Source: Ophiura sarsii
Lineage: Eukaryota; Echinodermata; Ophiuroidea; Amphilepidida; Ophiuridae
Assembly (NCBI GenBank): GCA_035610835.1
Contig: CM069454.1
Location: 5,079,618-5,143,617 of the forward strand
DNA: 64,000 nt
Direction: 5' to 3'
The first letter of the stretch is position 1. The number at the start of each line of letters is the position of its first letter. The notes below the pieces were generated by a model. It saw only the letters and a program-made list of their open reading frames with translations. It did not search any database and was not told the DNA's origin. This document shows positions 44,059 through 55,040 of the stretch, piece by piece. A program made the position numbers and the translations under genes.

Positions 44059-47000
44059 TGTACCCTAGAGCAAAATAACTGCCCCAACGCAAAACGTATC
44101 AACTTTTCCTTGTATTCCCAAGGGTTGTCCGCAAAATATATCAAAAGCATACCCCTTGATGTCAGACTAGATTTTTCAATATTTTGCGATGAATTTGATG
44201 TAGCGATTTCGGCTATTTTTTTTTGAGATTTTTACTCTGCACACTCATAAAAATGTATAATACACAAAAGTAATCAAAATAATTGAAAAAAGTCTATCAA
44301 AATCTCGCAATTTGTACCGCAAAAAGGAAATATTGCTGTGATAAACTTTTACCGGACGTGTTATCCCAGTATATAGTGCATTGGTGGTGTATACCCTTAG
44401 GGTAGTTTTGACCAATTGCACCATGTATCTGTGAATAGTTTTCCAAAATAATTCATTTGTTGTACTCTAGAGCAAAATAACTGCCCCAACGCAATACGTA
44501 TCAACTTTTCCTTAGCCCAAAAAATGCTGAAAAATAACAAATTCTAGAAACACTTGAAATGTATTATAGGGAGGGTTGTTTAGACCAATTGCATCAATAA
44601 TGCATTTGTTGTACTCTAGAGCAAAATAACTGCCCCAACGTACAACGTATCAACTTTTCCTTAGCCAACAAAACCACTGACAAGTAACTAATTCTAGAAA
44701 CACTTGAAATGTATAGGAAGGTTAGTTTTGACCAATTGCACCATTTTTCTGCGAAAGAATTTCCAAAATAGTTCCTTTTTGTGTACCCTAGACCTATAAA
44801 CTGCTCTAACGCAAAACGTATCAATTTTGATGTTTTGCGTTTGCCTATAAGTGAAAGAGGGGCAACTTGACGCAAAACGTATCATTTTTTTAACAAATTC
44901 TAGAAACACTTGAAATGTATAAGGAGGGTTGTTTAGACCAATTGCACCATGTTCCTGTGAAAAATCTTCCAAAATAATTAATTTGTTGAACTCTAGAGCA
45001 AAATAAATGCCCCAAAGCAAAACGTATAAACTTTTCCTTAGCCAAAAATCCACTGAAAATAACTAATTCTAGAAACACTTGAAATGTATAGGGAGGGTTG
45101 TTTAGACTAATTGCACCATGGTTCTGTGAAAAGTTTTCCGAAATAATTCATTGTTTGTACTTCAGTGCAAAATAACTGCCCTAACGCAAAACGTATCAAC
45201 TTTTCCTTAGCCAAAAAAACAAACTGAAAAATAACAAATTCTAGAAACACTTGAAATGTATAGGGAGGGTAGTTTTGGCCAATTGCACCATGTATCTGTG
45301 AATAGTTTTCCAAAATAATTCATTTGCCCAACGCAAAACGTATCAACTTTTCCTTAGCCAAAAAACATTGAAAAATAACAAATTCTAGCAACACTTGAAA
45401 TGTATAGGGAGGGTTGTTTAGTCCAATTGCACCATGTTACTGTGAATAGTTTCCAAAATAATTCATTTGTTGTACTCTAAAGCAAAATAACTGCCCCAAC
45501 GTACAACGTATCAACTTTTCCTTAGCAAAAAAAACCACTGACAAGTAACTAATTCTAGAAACACTTGAAATGTATAGGGAGGGTAGTTTTGACCAATTGC
45601 ACCATGTTTCTGTGAAAGAATTTCCAAAATAGTTCCTTTTTGTGTACTCTAGACCTAAAAAACTCCTCTTACGCAAAACGTATCAATTTTGATATGTTTT
45701 GCGTTTGCCTAAGTGAAAGAGGGGCAACTTGACGCAAAACGTATCAATTTTTTAACGAATTCTAAAAACACTTGAAATGTATTATAAGGTGGGTTGTTTA
45801 GACCAATTGCACCATGTTCCTGTGAAAAAATCTTCCCAAAATAATTAATTTGTTGAACTCTAGAGCAAAATAAATGCCCCAACGCAAAACGTATAAACTT
45901 TTCCTTAGCCAAAAATCCACTGAAAATAAATAATTCTAGAAACACTTGAAATGTATATGGAGGGTTGTTTAGACTAATTGCACCATGGTTCTGTGAAAAG
46001 TTTTCCGAAATAATTCATTGTTTGTACTTCAGTGCAAAATAACTGCCCTAACGCAAAACGTATCAACTTTTCCTTAGCCAAAAAAACAAACTGAAAAATA
46101 ACAAATTCTAGAAACACTTGAAATGTATAGGGAGGGTAGTTTTGACCAATTGCACCATGTATCTGTGAATAGTTTTCCAAAATAATTCATTTGCCCAACG
46201 CAAAACGTATCAACTTTTCCTTAGCCAAAAAACACTGAAAAATAACAAATTCTAGCAACACTTGAAATGTATAGGGAGGGTTGTTTAGTCCAATTGCACC
46301 ATGTTACTGTGAATAGTTTCCAAAATAATTCATTTGTTGTACTCTAAAGCAAAATAACTGCCCCAACGTACAACGTTTCAACTTTTCCTTAGCAAAAAAA
46401 AAACACTGACAAGTAACTAATTCTAGAAACACTTGAAATGTATAGGGAGGGTAGTTTTGACCAATTGCACCATGTTTCTGTGAAAGAATTTCCAAAATAG
46501 TTCCTTTTTGTGTACTCTAGACCTAAAAAACTCCTCTTACGCAAAACGTATCAATTTTGATATGTTTTGCGTTTGCCTAAGTGAAAGAGGGGCAACTTGA
46601 CGCAAAACGTATCAATTCTTTAACGAATTCTAGAAACACTTGAAATGTATTATAAGGCGGGTTGTTTAGACCAATTGCACCATGTTCCTGTGAAAAATCT
46701 TCCAAAATAATTTATTTGTTGAACTCTAGAGCAAAATAAATGCCCCAACGCAAAACGTATCAACTTTTCCTTAGCCAAAATTACACTGAAAAATAACAAA
46801 CTATAGAAACACTTGAAATGTATAGGTAGGGTTGTTTAGACCAATTGCACCATGTTACTGTGAACAGTTTTCCAAATTAATTCATTTGCTGTACTCTAGA
46901 GCAAAAAAACTACCCCAACGTATCAACTTTTCCTTAGCCCAAAAAAAACAAACACTGAAAAGTAACAAATTCTAGAAACACTTGAAATGTGTAGTTTGAC

Positions 47001-47130
47001 CAATTGCACCATTTCTGTGAGCAGTTTTCAAAAACATTTCCTTTTTTCTACTCTAGAGCAAAAGAATACACCAACGCAAAACGTATCATTTGAAAAGGAA
47101 AAGGGGGCAACAAGACGCAAAACGTATCAT
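44059..47130 (-). repeat. Satellite array with ~867-bp higher-order repeat
   Basis: Monomers of about 150-190 bp share TTCTAGAAACACTTGAAATG, CCAATTGCACCATG, TTTTCCAAAATAATTCATTT and ACGCAAAACGTATCAAC. Every four to five monomers the pattern repeats at about 860-868 bp (near 44653, 45513, 46381). This includes one monomer in which the 16-bp word is palindromic with its complement. Repeated open frames such as 45107-45313 and 45974-46180 are translations of the satellite. Confidence 0.92.
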
Positions 47131-47141
47131 TTGTTTACAAT

Positions 47142-47735
47142 ATACAGTCATCACAATAAGTAACTGACCAGGTAATAAACATGCTGATAACTCTAAAAGT
47201 ATAACTCCTACATAAACATATTTAATAATAAAGTTGTTAAGAATTTCTCTTCTTGAATTTGAGATACTACACGCTAAGAATGGTTGGTTAATGAGGAAGT
47301 TACGATCCCAAACGTTAGGGCAAGTCTGATTTTCATTTTAACATTTTATTTTCAACACGGGGAGAGTACGACAGGTAAAGCGTGTGTGCCGTATTGATTA
47401 ACCGTAACAATGCCACCGGTTACCGTCGACTATCCAACAACCAGGCCATCGACGGGTGAATTGGCACTACCACTACCAGTAATCAATAATTTGCCGGTCT
47501 GAGTCCCCGTGTTGAAAATGAAAATGTGAAAATGAAAATCAGACTGGACCGTACATTTAGGACTGTAACTTCCTTAAAAATCAGCTATTCTTAGCGTGTA
47601 ATATCTCAAATTCAAGAAGAGAAATTTCTCAACATGTTTATAGTTTAATATGTTTATGTAGGAGTTATACTTTTAAAGTTATCAGCAAATTTATTACCTG
47701 GCCAATTACTTATTGTGATGACTGTATTCCAAATG
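47142..47735. mobile_element. ~200-bp-arm inverted repeat (foldback MITE)
   Basis: The left arm (47142-47345) and right arm (47535-47735) are inverted copies. They share ATACAGTCATCACAATAAGT, TATACTCCTACATAAACATA-type text and CTTCTTGAATTTGAGATA. The ~190-bp loop is unrelated. No transposase was seen. Confidence 0.8.
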
Positions 47736-47739
47736 AAAT

Positions 47740-48060
47740 ACATTCCCTGAAGAAGAAAAATCCATCTTTAACGAAAAATAACTTTTACTTAAAACGTATC
47801 GATTTATTTACTGTGCTAGAAACACATCTTAAGTCAATGATATATTCAGTGAACCTGTTTTGGACCAAATCCGGCCAATGATAAATTAAAGATTATTGTA
47901 GTCTGAAATGCTTGTTGGATGAAATGCATCTATAAAATAATACATTAAGATTTTATTTCGAGAAAAAAAAGCTGTCTGCAACATTTCCAGGGAGATGAAA
48001 AAGCGTTCTCTAAGACCACACCCACCACCAGACACTAATAATAATATTAATAATAAAAAT
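47740..48060. other. No gene recognised
   Basis: AT-rich spacer with an (AAT)n-like stretch near 48037-48066. Confidence 0.5.
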
Positions 48061-48289
48061 AATAACGCAGTGATTAGTTTGTTAGCCAGGAGCCACGGTA
48101 AAAAGCGCCCCTACGGTAACACACACAATCTGACTTCTATACCCAAATGGCCAAGGTTTAGTCAAATAAAAATGAACATTTGGAGAAAATGTCTATATTT
48201 TTGAAACTTTTGGGGAAAAGGGGGAGGAAGTGCAATGAATGGAAGATCCTCACTTTGATACGATTTACTTGAATTGCCCCTTTTTTGTT

Positions 48290-48366
48290 TTGCGCCCTTT
48301 TTTGTTCTATCATATTCGCCATTAACGCAAAACGTATCAATGTTGGTACGTTTTGCGTGGTTGATA
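48290..48366. repeat. Terminal ACGCAAAACGTATCAA cluster (right)
   Basis: One forward and one reverse copy meet head to head at 48326-48358, mirroring the left terminal cluster. Confidence 0.75.
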
Positions 48367-48450
48367 CAGCCGCGCACTCGACCATACTAAGGCCCCCTCA
48401 CCTCAAGTGAAACAGGCTCCCTCGCCGAAGCAGTCCGGTTAATATTATAC

Positions 48451-48611
48451 AAATACTACATGGTTAGAGGGGAAATAGTGCAATCTATTTTCCCGAGGTA
48501 CTGGCTACAGGCCTACCACCCAGAACCCGGAGGGTGAGGGGTGATAGGCCTGTAGCCAGTACCGAGGGAAAATAGTGTGCCCTATTGCCCCGATCATACC
48601 ATGTAGTATTT
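48451..48611. mobile_element. 161-bp foldback MITE
   Basis: AAATACTACATGG (48451-48463) pairs with CCATGTAGTATTT (48599-48611). The inner arms continue with CGAGGTACTGGCTACAGGCCT versus AGGCCTGTAGCCAGTACCGAG. The arms are about 70 bp with a short loop. Confidence 0.82.
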
Positions 48612-49494
48612 GCTTTATTACACCTCACTGTGACTCTGGGGATGAGGTTGTAGGGAAGTAGCCAAAACTACCACACGGGAAATAGCTCAATTTCGTCAAT
48701 AGCTCAATTTATTATCACTGTGGCCAGCTCAATTAACCAATGAAATTGCAGTATTTATGCCTATTATCTCATGAATATTTATGAGGTGTAATAAATCAAG
48801 TTATTACATTACATTACGATTTGCTATGATTTAACGTCAATATACACGTTACATTATCAAGAAAAACTATGATTTAAGGTTAATATATACATTAATAATA
48901 CATTACATCAAATTACATCAAGCTATAACGTTCATTCTTAAACAGCTAAGAAAGTTTAAGCAATCTCATTGGTTCTCAGAGAAATCGGCGACATCTAGAT
49001 GAGACAACTTAACACGGGGAGGTGGGGCCTACGTTTTAACAGTGCGCCCGACCTTCACAATGCGTGGTTTGCTCCATAACGCGCACTTCTGCAGTGCGTC
49101 TTTAGCGCTTTTCCTGCGTTTATGCCGGCGCCGCGACGCTTACGCATAGTTTACTCATCGCATGTGATTGGATGGAATGTTTGTGGGTTATTCGATCCTA
49201 GCAGGGGTAAAAGTTGTCAAATGTGGACAATAAAATGTACTTATTTCTTTGATAAATGTCTAAAGTATGATTGTTTAAGGATGAGAATAAAGGTATGCGG
49301 CGTCGTTGTTCTACTTAAAATAATACTATCGTCCGCATTTATGTCAGACAATATAACACGGGTACGGTCTAAAAACAATACCTTTATTCTCTAAATCACG
49401 AGCAATAATTATCAAACATTAAACAAACTAAATGATTACGCTACATCTCGATAAATTAAGCATTATGCTTCGGAACGGTAACGCGTTCGGCTCG
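48612..49494. other. Remainder of duplicated host segment; no gene recognised
   Basis: AT-rich text with TTATTACATTACATTACGAT words resembles 51280-51430 and 51680-51750. A GC-richer stretch (49010-49200) has a 90-codon plus-strand frame (49122-49394) without a recognisable domain. Confidence 0.45.
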
Positions 49495-49674
49495 AGAGTA
49501 TGCTATTTAGTGACGCACTGCTGTCAATTGTTTACGCCGTGGCCGGCACGCACATGCGTTCCATAGGCCAATCCTCGTGAATCAAGTGAGACAAATAAGT
49601 TCAATATCTCAATAGAGGGCGGGCTTGGGACTGTGTTTTCAAGGAAATAGTCTCCCGTTACCGAGGTTGATATA

Positions 49675-51042
49675 CGAGGGTCGTTCAATAATTAATGAAA
49701 GTGATCATGGTATGGGATGCATGAGTGATTCTATTGAGGGATAATGTGATCAATACAAAGTATGAACCTTTGTCTTTCAAACAATACACTTTTGGATTGT
49801 TAGATACCTTTGGTTATGTAATGTCATTAACATAAACACAATAGGTTTCAGACACTGACTGAAATCTGTCAATTATTTGGCTGGATATGTAATATGTTGA
49901 AAATGGGTTGATTGATACATTTGCGTATATCTCGGCAATGCAAGCATAAAAACAGATAACACTTGGCACATAGTTAGAACACACACTTATCTCTGCTTGA
50001 CACTCTTTTCTAGATCTGAATCCCTTGATACAAACAAGAAGGGACCATCTCAAATGCGCTTTTATTTAGCAAAATCCGCAATAATATACCTTAGAAAACA
50101 ACAAAGGATAAAGAACAATGGAGGGATCATAATTTAGTAAATTGTTGTGGGATGTAAAGCAATAATAGTGGGGATTTCAAGAGGAGCTGTTCATAAAATG
50201 TCCTCAAACCATTGAAATTATGCGACGATTACTTTAACAATACATATCTAGTAGCTCTAAAGATAGCAGTAATGAGAGAGGTGGTGGCAGCCATCTTTGA
50301 TTGATACATTCATGTATAACTTTATTTTGACTATTACAATATTTAAACACATTGATTTAAGCATTTTTCATTATTTCTGATTAGAATTTGAAGGCACAGC
50401 AAGCTTTTATCTGGTAAATTTCATGATTTTAGCCAGTTGTGGCCCTGTTCAAAATTATCTGCCGTCTGCGCATGCGCATATTTCCTGCAGGTTCCATGCG
50501 AATAAGTTCAGATAATTAGTTAGCTATCATATGGAATCTCCCAAGCTGGTTAATTGCTTGGATTCTTCCTAAATTGTTTGATTTTCCGAAATATTAGTGA
50601 TTCCTGACTGAGAATATTTAAATGAAAATTGGCAATTTTAAATACTGATATTTGTATACATTTTATTTGATTGCCTCTCCTTACTTTTTCCTCTTATACT
50701 ACATATATCAAATTACACAGGGATTAAAGTTATTGTCTTTTTTATCATACTTACGCGAAAAAAAATGGGATTTACCTGCTTCTGGTGTCATGTTATGCAA
50801 TCTTCTTACCACATGTTTTATACAAACAATTCAAATTTCCTGCCAAATAACTGACTTAGCAGTGTCCCAAGTGTACTTACTTTGAGACAATGCTATGACG
50901 TCATAGTTCACACTTATAAATCCAAAACTGTATTGTTTGAAAGATAAAGGTTCATACTTTATATTGATCACATTATCCCTCAATAGAATCACCCATGCAT
51001 CCCATACCATGATCACTTTCATTATTTATTGAACGACCCTCG
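49675..51042. mobile_element. Mariner-type non-autonomous element in copy B
   Basis: The 1368-bp element is flanked by TA (49673-49674; 51043-51044). Inverted ends begin CGAGGGTCGTTCAATAA and match for about 130 bp. Interior frames (49814-50053 minus; 50652-50885 plus) have no recognised transposase motif. Confidence 0.87.
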
Positions 51043-51172
51043 TAGTGTGAGCCCAAAGAGTCACAGCAATGAACTAGATTGCCCTCAGTCATCTTAGACG
51101 CTAAATGTTATACACATATATGTAAAAAAGCGAGAACACAATCATTGGGCAAATCGACAGACACGTTACTAT

Positions 51173-51231
51173 GGCTACACGCACACCCGTCCATTATTAG
51201 TCTGGCTACACGCACACCCGTCCATTATTAG
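51173..51231. repeat. 31-bp tandem duplication (possible excision footprint)
   Basis: GGCTACACGCACACCCGTCC plus ATTATTAG occurs twice, separated by TCT. In copy A the equivalent sequence flanks the 10-kb element on both sides. Confidence 0.7.
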
Positions 51232-51870
51232 GCTCCCGTTCCGAAGCTAACCAGTTAATATATCAATTTATTATATACATTAATCACAATAAACTATGAT
51301 TTAAGTTGATATATCAAGTTATTACATTATAGACATCACGTTTGAGGAAATGCCCAAACGTTATTACATCAAGCTATTACGTTACGATAAACTATGATTA
51401 TTTATTGTTAACAGTATCATTATTATCAAGTTATTATATCATGACATAACAAGTTTTAGAAATCACCCAAAAGTGAAGGAGCCAGAAATTTCATTTTGTT
51501 ATGTGATCCTTCAGACGTCTTTACAAAGTCCCTGTGCAAAGTTACACATTTCACCTACTATTTATTACCCGTCCACAGACCGCCATTGAAGAGGTCCTCA
51601 GATTGACCGCCATTGATTGATTCTCAGATTGCCTCAGATTGTGTTACTCCCAAAACAGCAATAAATAAAATAAAAAAATTATATCATGATGAAGTATGGT
51701 TTAACGTTAATACATGAAGTTGTTACATTAATAACGTTAATACATGAAGTTATTATAAACCCAATGGACAACACTCATAAATCTATCACATAATGCATAC
51801 AATAAAAACATATTAAAATTATTTGATTACATATAAGTATACACTTCATTAGAATTAAACTGAAAAGATC

Positions 51871-52975
51871 TATTTCATAAAAGCTTGACTATATACATCA
51901 AACACATTAAATTTGAGCTAGTTCCAATGATAGGACTTATACAAAGCCTTAAAAGATTGCACGTTCACAGAATTACTGATTGCAATTTCAATACAATTCC
52001 ATACATTAACACCATTATAGCTAAAACAATACTTATAACACTCAATGTCATTGCCATTTGTCAATAGGGGTAGTGCCAACAGACCTGCTGCGGATTGCCT
52101 TGTATCACGCTCGTGGTGTTCGCGCACATAACTAAATCTACTTTATAAACACGATGGTGCCAGACCATTTAGACATTTAAAAACCAGCAAAGCAGTGAAA
52201 TAATTTCTGCGGTTAAACAGTTTTTGCCATTTAAGTTCATGGAACATTTCATTAGAGGGAGTAAAAGAATTAACACCACGTATAACTCGAGCACATCGCT
52301 TCTGTAGCACGTCAAGTTTATGCATATCATCACTGTAGCGACCGTACCAAGCCACACTACAGTAGTCGAAATGTGGTTGAACCAATGCTTTGTAGATAGT
52401 GTTCAGGGTGCTTAGATCAAGAAAAACTTTAAGACGGCGTAAAAGTGCAAGTTTACCAAATATTTTTCTCATCACATTATTTACCTGACTATGCCATTTC
52501 AATTCATTGTCAACTATAACACCCAAACATTTAAAGTTATCAACATTCTGTAGTACATTTTTACGAACTGCAACACATCATTATTTACATTTTTGAGTCT
52601 TGCACCTGTACCAACTAGCATTACCTTCGTTTTGTCTGTATTGAGAAATAAATTTATTTTCACTCAACCAATTACAGAGGGACTCAAGATCAGTTCAGTT
52701 TCATAGAAATATCTTTCACATCGTTGCTACTTACAGATAAGGTAGTGTCATCTGCATACCTAACCATTTTACCATGTTTAATCACACTACTCATACTGTC
52801 AATAAAAATAATAAAAAGCAAAGGTCCTAAAATGCTGCCTTGAGGCACACCAGTATTTACATTCAATGCATCAGAAAAAGATTTTAAAACAGACTTTTTG
52901 AACTCTCCCCGTCAGGTAAGAATTAAACCATTTCATTGTAATATCGGTAGCACCCATCATTTCCAGACATTTTGA
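51871..52975 (-). pseudogene. LINE with recognisable RT active site
   Basis: Minus-strand RT landmarks: GVPQGSILGPLLF (motif B), then IDSMSSVIKHGKMV and YADDTTLS (motif C, both catalytic Asp kept) in 52870-52730. After frame breaks near 52560-52700, the main frame 52560-52143 has CLGVIVDNELKWHSQV, ALVQPHFDYCSVAW, LQKRCARVI and VFKCLNGLAPS. A stop at 52143 and a shift lead to FSYNGVNVWNCIEIAI and FKALYKSYHW at the end (52127-51918). It is 5' truncated and inactive. The lineage is CR1/Jockey-like. Confidence 0.88.
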
Positions 52976-53297
52976 ATATTAATTATGATACAATTAGCGT
53001 AATGTAAGCCTTGTTCATGTTGTTTAATATTGCGCCAACTAACTGATGAAATAAATTACAATTTCATAGTCAGAGACTAGCATTTTGTTAGCCTGTTGTG
53101 TCAGGACTCATTTTGGACTGTGTGTCAGTGCATGGACCTACTACTAGTTCTATGTGTGTGTTCGTCATGCATGCATACGATGATACGTGTAACATTACAC
53201 TGATTCATCTGGCTCAGTGGTCGTCTTTTTCATACGGACGTCTTATTACATTACGCTAATTGTATCATAATTATTATCAAAAATGTCTGGAAATGGA
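52957..53297. repeat. Inverted repeat at the LINE 5' border
   Basis: 52957-53010 (TTCCAGACATTTTGAATATT, then TACAATTAGCGTAATGTAA) and 53249-53297 are inverted copies separated by about 240 bp. A 5' inversion during LINE insertion could produce this; a MITE is the alternative. Confidence 0.65.
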
Positions 53298-53344
53298 GCA
53301 GATCGGTACTTACCAGTCTTACCGGCTCGTAAACATGTGCTAGA

Positions 53345-53615
53345 GGTGACAAATACTCATTTTCCCATTTCCAAAAATTACACCCCAATTAGGGTGTAAA
53401 TGTATCTCAATATGACACTTAAGAGAGTCAATGTTACACCCCATTTGGGGTGTAATGACATTTTTCGAAAATGGGTCCTCAGGTAACTACCCTAGGTGTC
53501 ATATTTTACACCTATAATGATGTCAATTTGACACCTTTAGGTGGCCAACTGAGGACCCATTTTTGACACTTGTTTTAGTGTCAAAATGACACCAAATTAT
53601 TTTTCATTGTACATA
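53345..53615. mobile_element. Palindrome-cluster MITE
   Basis: TTACACCCC...GGGGTGTAA and TGACACC/GGTGTCA words alternate, with two near-perfect palindromes (about 53379-53400; 53433-53454). An outer pair is GAAAATGGGTCCTCAG (53468) and CTGAGGACCCATTTTT. No coding is seen. Confidence 0.65.
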
Positions 53616-53711
53616 TCTTCAATATTTAAAATGTTGTACTCCTTAATAAAAGAATACCATGGTTCAGCAGCAAAAGTGTACGAATCGACTATACATGTAT
53701 AGGAACCATAG

Positions 53712-54941
53712 TCACACCTGTTCTTCATCGAATGATTTACTTCTACGTTGATCAGCATTGCACACTGTCCGAGTGTCTAATGTTACAGGTGTCACATTCG
53801 TGTTATTATTTTCACGTTTGCGCATTCCAAATGCCTCACAAAATGCCTGTCGATATACCCGGTTGGTAACGCTATAAATGTACGGATTGGTGGCGGAATT
53901 CGTCAAGTACGCCGTCTTAGCGACCCAATTGAAAACATTGGTGTAGTTGAAAACGTCATTAAAGAGATTATTCAGATTGACAATCATGAAAGGTGATAGA
54001 CACAGGAAAAATGCGAGGGCGTTCACGGAGAGCATTCTGGCCACGTTGTCCCTGCTTTCCTGGTTGCGCGCTTGCGTGCTTTGTTGAGAATAGAGACCAT
54101 TTTTCCTTGATGAATCCACACGTTTTGTGAGCGTACGGATGATGATAGCGTACATTACAACGTTACATAGTAATGCAGTGAAAAATTGCAAGCAATCAAT
54201 AATTGTCAGGAAATGTTCGCACCACGAGCATAACTGTGTGCACTGGTTGATTTTTCGAGGCATTTTACCAAGAGGTCCATCTGAGGAGCCGTCTATGCAA
54301 ATTGTCTTTACTCCAGCTAGCGGCGCCGCAAACACACCCATAGAATAGGAGAGTATCCAGGCGGTCAATACTAAACGATGTGTCCTGCCTCTTCCTCTGA
54401 TTGTAATGTGACGTAATGGGTGACATACGGCGAGATACCTCTCAGTGGCGACAAGAGTAATAAACCAGATTGAAGCAAAATAACACGAGTAATTGAGTAT
54501 ATTCGGTAGAGAACAACCCACGGGAGTTTTAAAACCAAATCCTATAAGCGAAACATCCAAAGGCGCAGAATTGGTGTACGAGTAAAAATACTGCACTGAT
54601 GCGGCAAGAAGAACCATTATGTCTGCGATCGATAGATTGGCTAAATATAGATTCGTCAAGTTTCTCATATGCTTCAGTCGAAATAATACAAAAAGAAATG
54701 ACAGATTGCCGACCATTCCAAGAACAACTACGATAGGTATAACAATAGTTACAATATAACGATTATAATCCAAGTATAAATGTGCTATTAACACCGGATC
54801 ACTGCTGTCGTTAAACACATACTGACATTCTGAATCATTAGACATAGTGACTTTAGTATAGTTCCACGATTTGTTGTCTATAGCCGAGTTTGATTTTCGA
54901 TAGCTGAGTTTGACATTACATATAGTATGCGAAACATACAT
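53712..54941 (-). CDS. Class A GPCR, neuropeptide-receptor-like, intronless
   Basis: A predicted seven-helix plasma-membrane receptor of 409 residues. It has an extracellular N-terminus with NDS and NDSS glycosylation sites. TM1 is about 62-87 (GMVGN), TM2 95-120 (LANLSIAD), TM3 142-167 ending ERY at 167-169 (DRY variant, followed by LAVCHPLRH), TM4 189-209, TM5 243-270, TM6 299-323 (FFLCLSPF in place of CWxP) and TM7 338-358 (NSATNPYIY). Cys143 and a Cys-rich second loop (215, 234, 238, 241) allow the usual disulphide. Intracellular loop 3 is short and basic. These features fit rhodopsin-family peptide receptors; the ligand cannot be told from sequence. The ATG at 54941 gives the longest form; a second in-frame ATG at 54845 (residue 33, A at -3) may be the true start. 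The coding region is a single exon with no stops. It is the only well-supported host gene in the window. Confidence 0.9.
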   Translation of the reverse strand: MYVSHTICNVKLSYRKSNSAIDNKSWNYTKVTMSNDSECQYVFNDSSDPVLIAHLYLDYNRYIVTIVIPIVVVLGMVGNLSFLFVLFRLKHMRNLTNLYLANLSIADIMVLLAASVQYFYSYTNSAPLDVSLIGFGFKTPVGCSLPNILNYSCYFASIWFITLVATERYLAVCHPLRHITIRGRGRTHRLVLTAWILSYSMGVFAAPLAGVKTICIDGSSDGPLGKMPRKINQCTQLCSWCEHFLTIIDCLQFFTALLCNVVMYAIIIRTLTKRVDSSRKNGLYSQQSTQARNQESRDNVARMLSVNALAFFLCLSPFMIVNLNNLFNDVFNYTNVFNWVAKTAYLTNSATNPYIYSVTNRVYRQAFCEAFGMRKRENNNTNVTPVTLDTRTVCNADQRRSKSFDEEQV

Positions 54942-55040
54942 GTCAATGCGTTAAATCACATTTTTGAGTGAAGGTCTATCTTGCAACCGTATGCTGGCAC
55001 TCCTTCAAACGAAGTGAACTAGTGGAAAATGAACCAGTAC

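Larger units (their letters stand above)
38299..48368. mobile_element. 10-kb element with ~400-bp inverted repeats and internal satellite
   Basis: The left terminal region (about 38330-38732) and right (48062-48366) are inverted copies. Shared text includes AAAGTGAGGATCTTCCATT, GCACTTCCTCCCCCTTTCC, GACTAAACCTTGGCCAT and AGTCAGATTGTGTGTGT. Directly outside, the 21-bp GCCGCGCACTCGACCATACTA occurs on both sides in the same orientation (38278-38298; 48369-48389). The interior holds duplicated blocks, small MITEs, a satellite array and a Penelope fragment, but no transposase. The word ACGCAAAACGTATCAA appears in both ends and throughout the satellite. The superfamily is unknown. The outermost ~30 bp of the left side is not matched on the right. 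Confidence 0.6.
49495..51780 (+). repeat. Local duplication, copy B
   Basis: A paralogue of the segment that in copy A is broken by the LTR element and the 10-kb element. Collinear matches run from TGCGTTCCATA (49556) through GAGACAAATAAGTTCAATAT, then after a mariner insertion CCAAAGAGTCA, ACACAATCATT and GGTTAATATAT-like words. It lacks both large insertions. Confidence 0.7.

Noticed and set aside
44594..46495. Series of similar minus-strand proteins suggesting a gene family
   Set aside because: They repeat with the satellite period and include its non-coding words; no start or domain is conserved.
49122..49394. 90-codon plus-strand gene in a GC-richer patch
   Set aside because: No recognisable motif; the frame runs into AT-rich repeat text shared with the duplicated segment.
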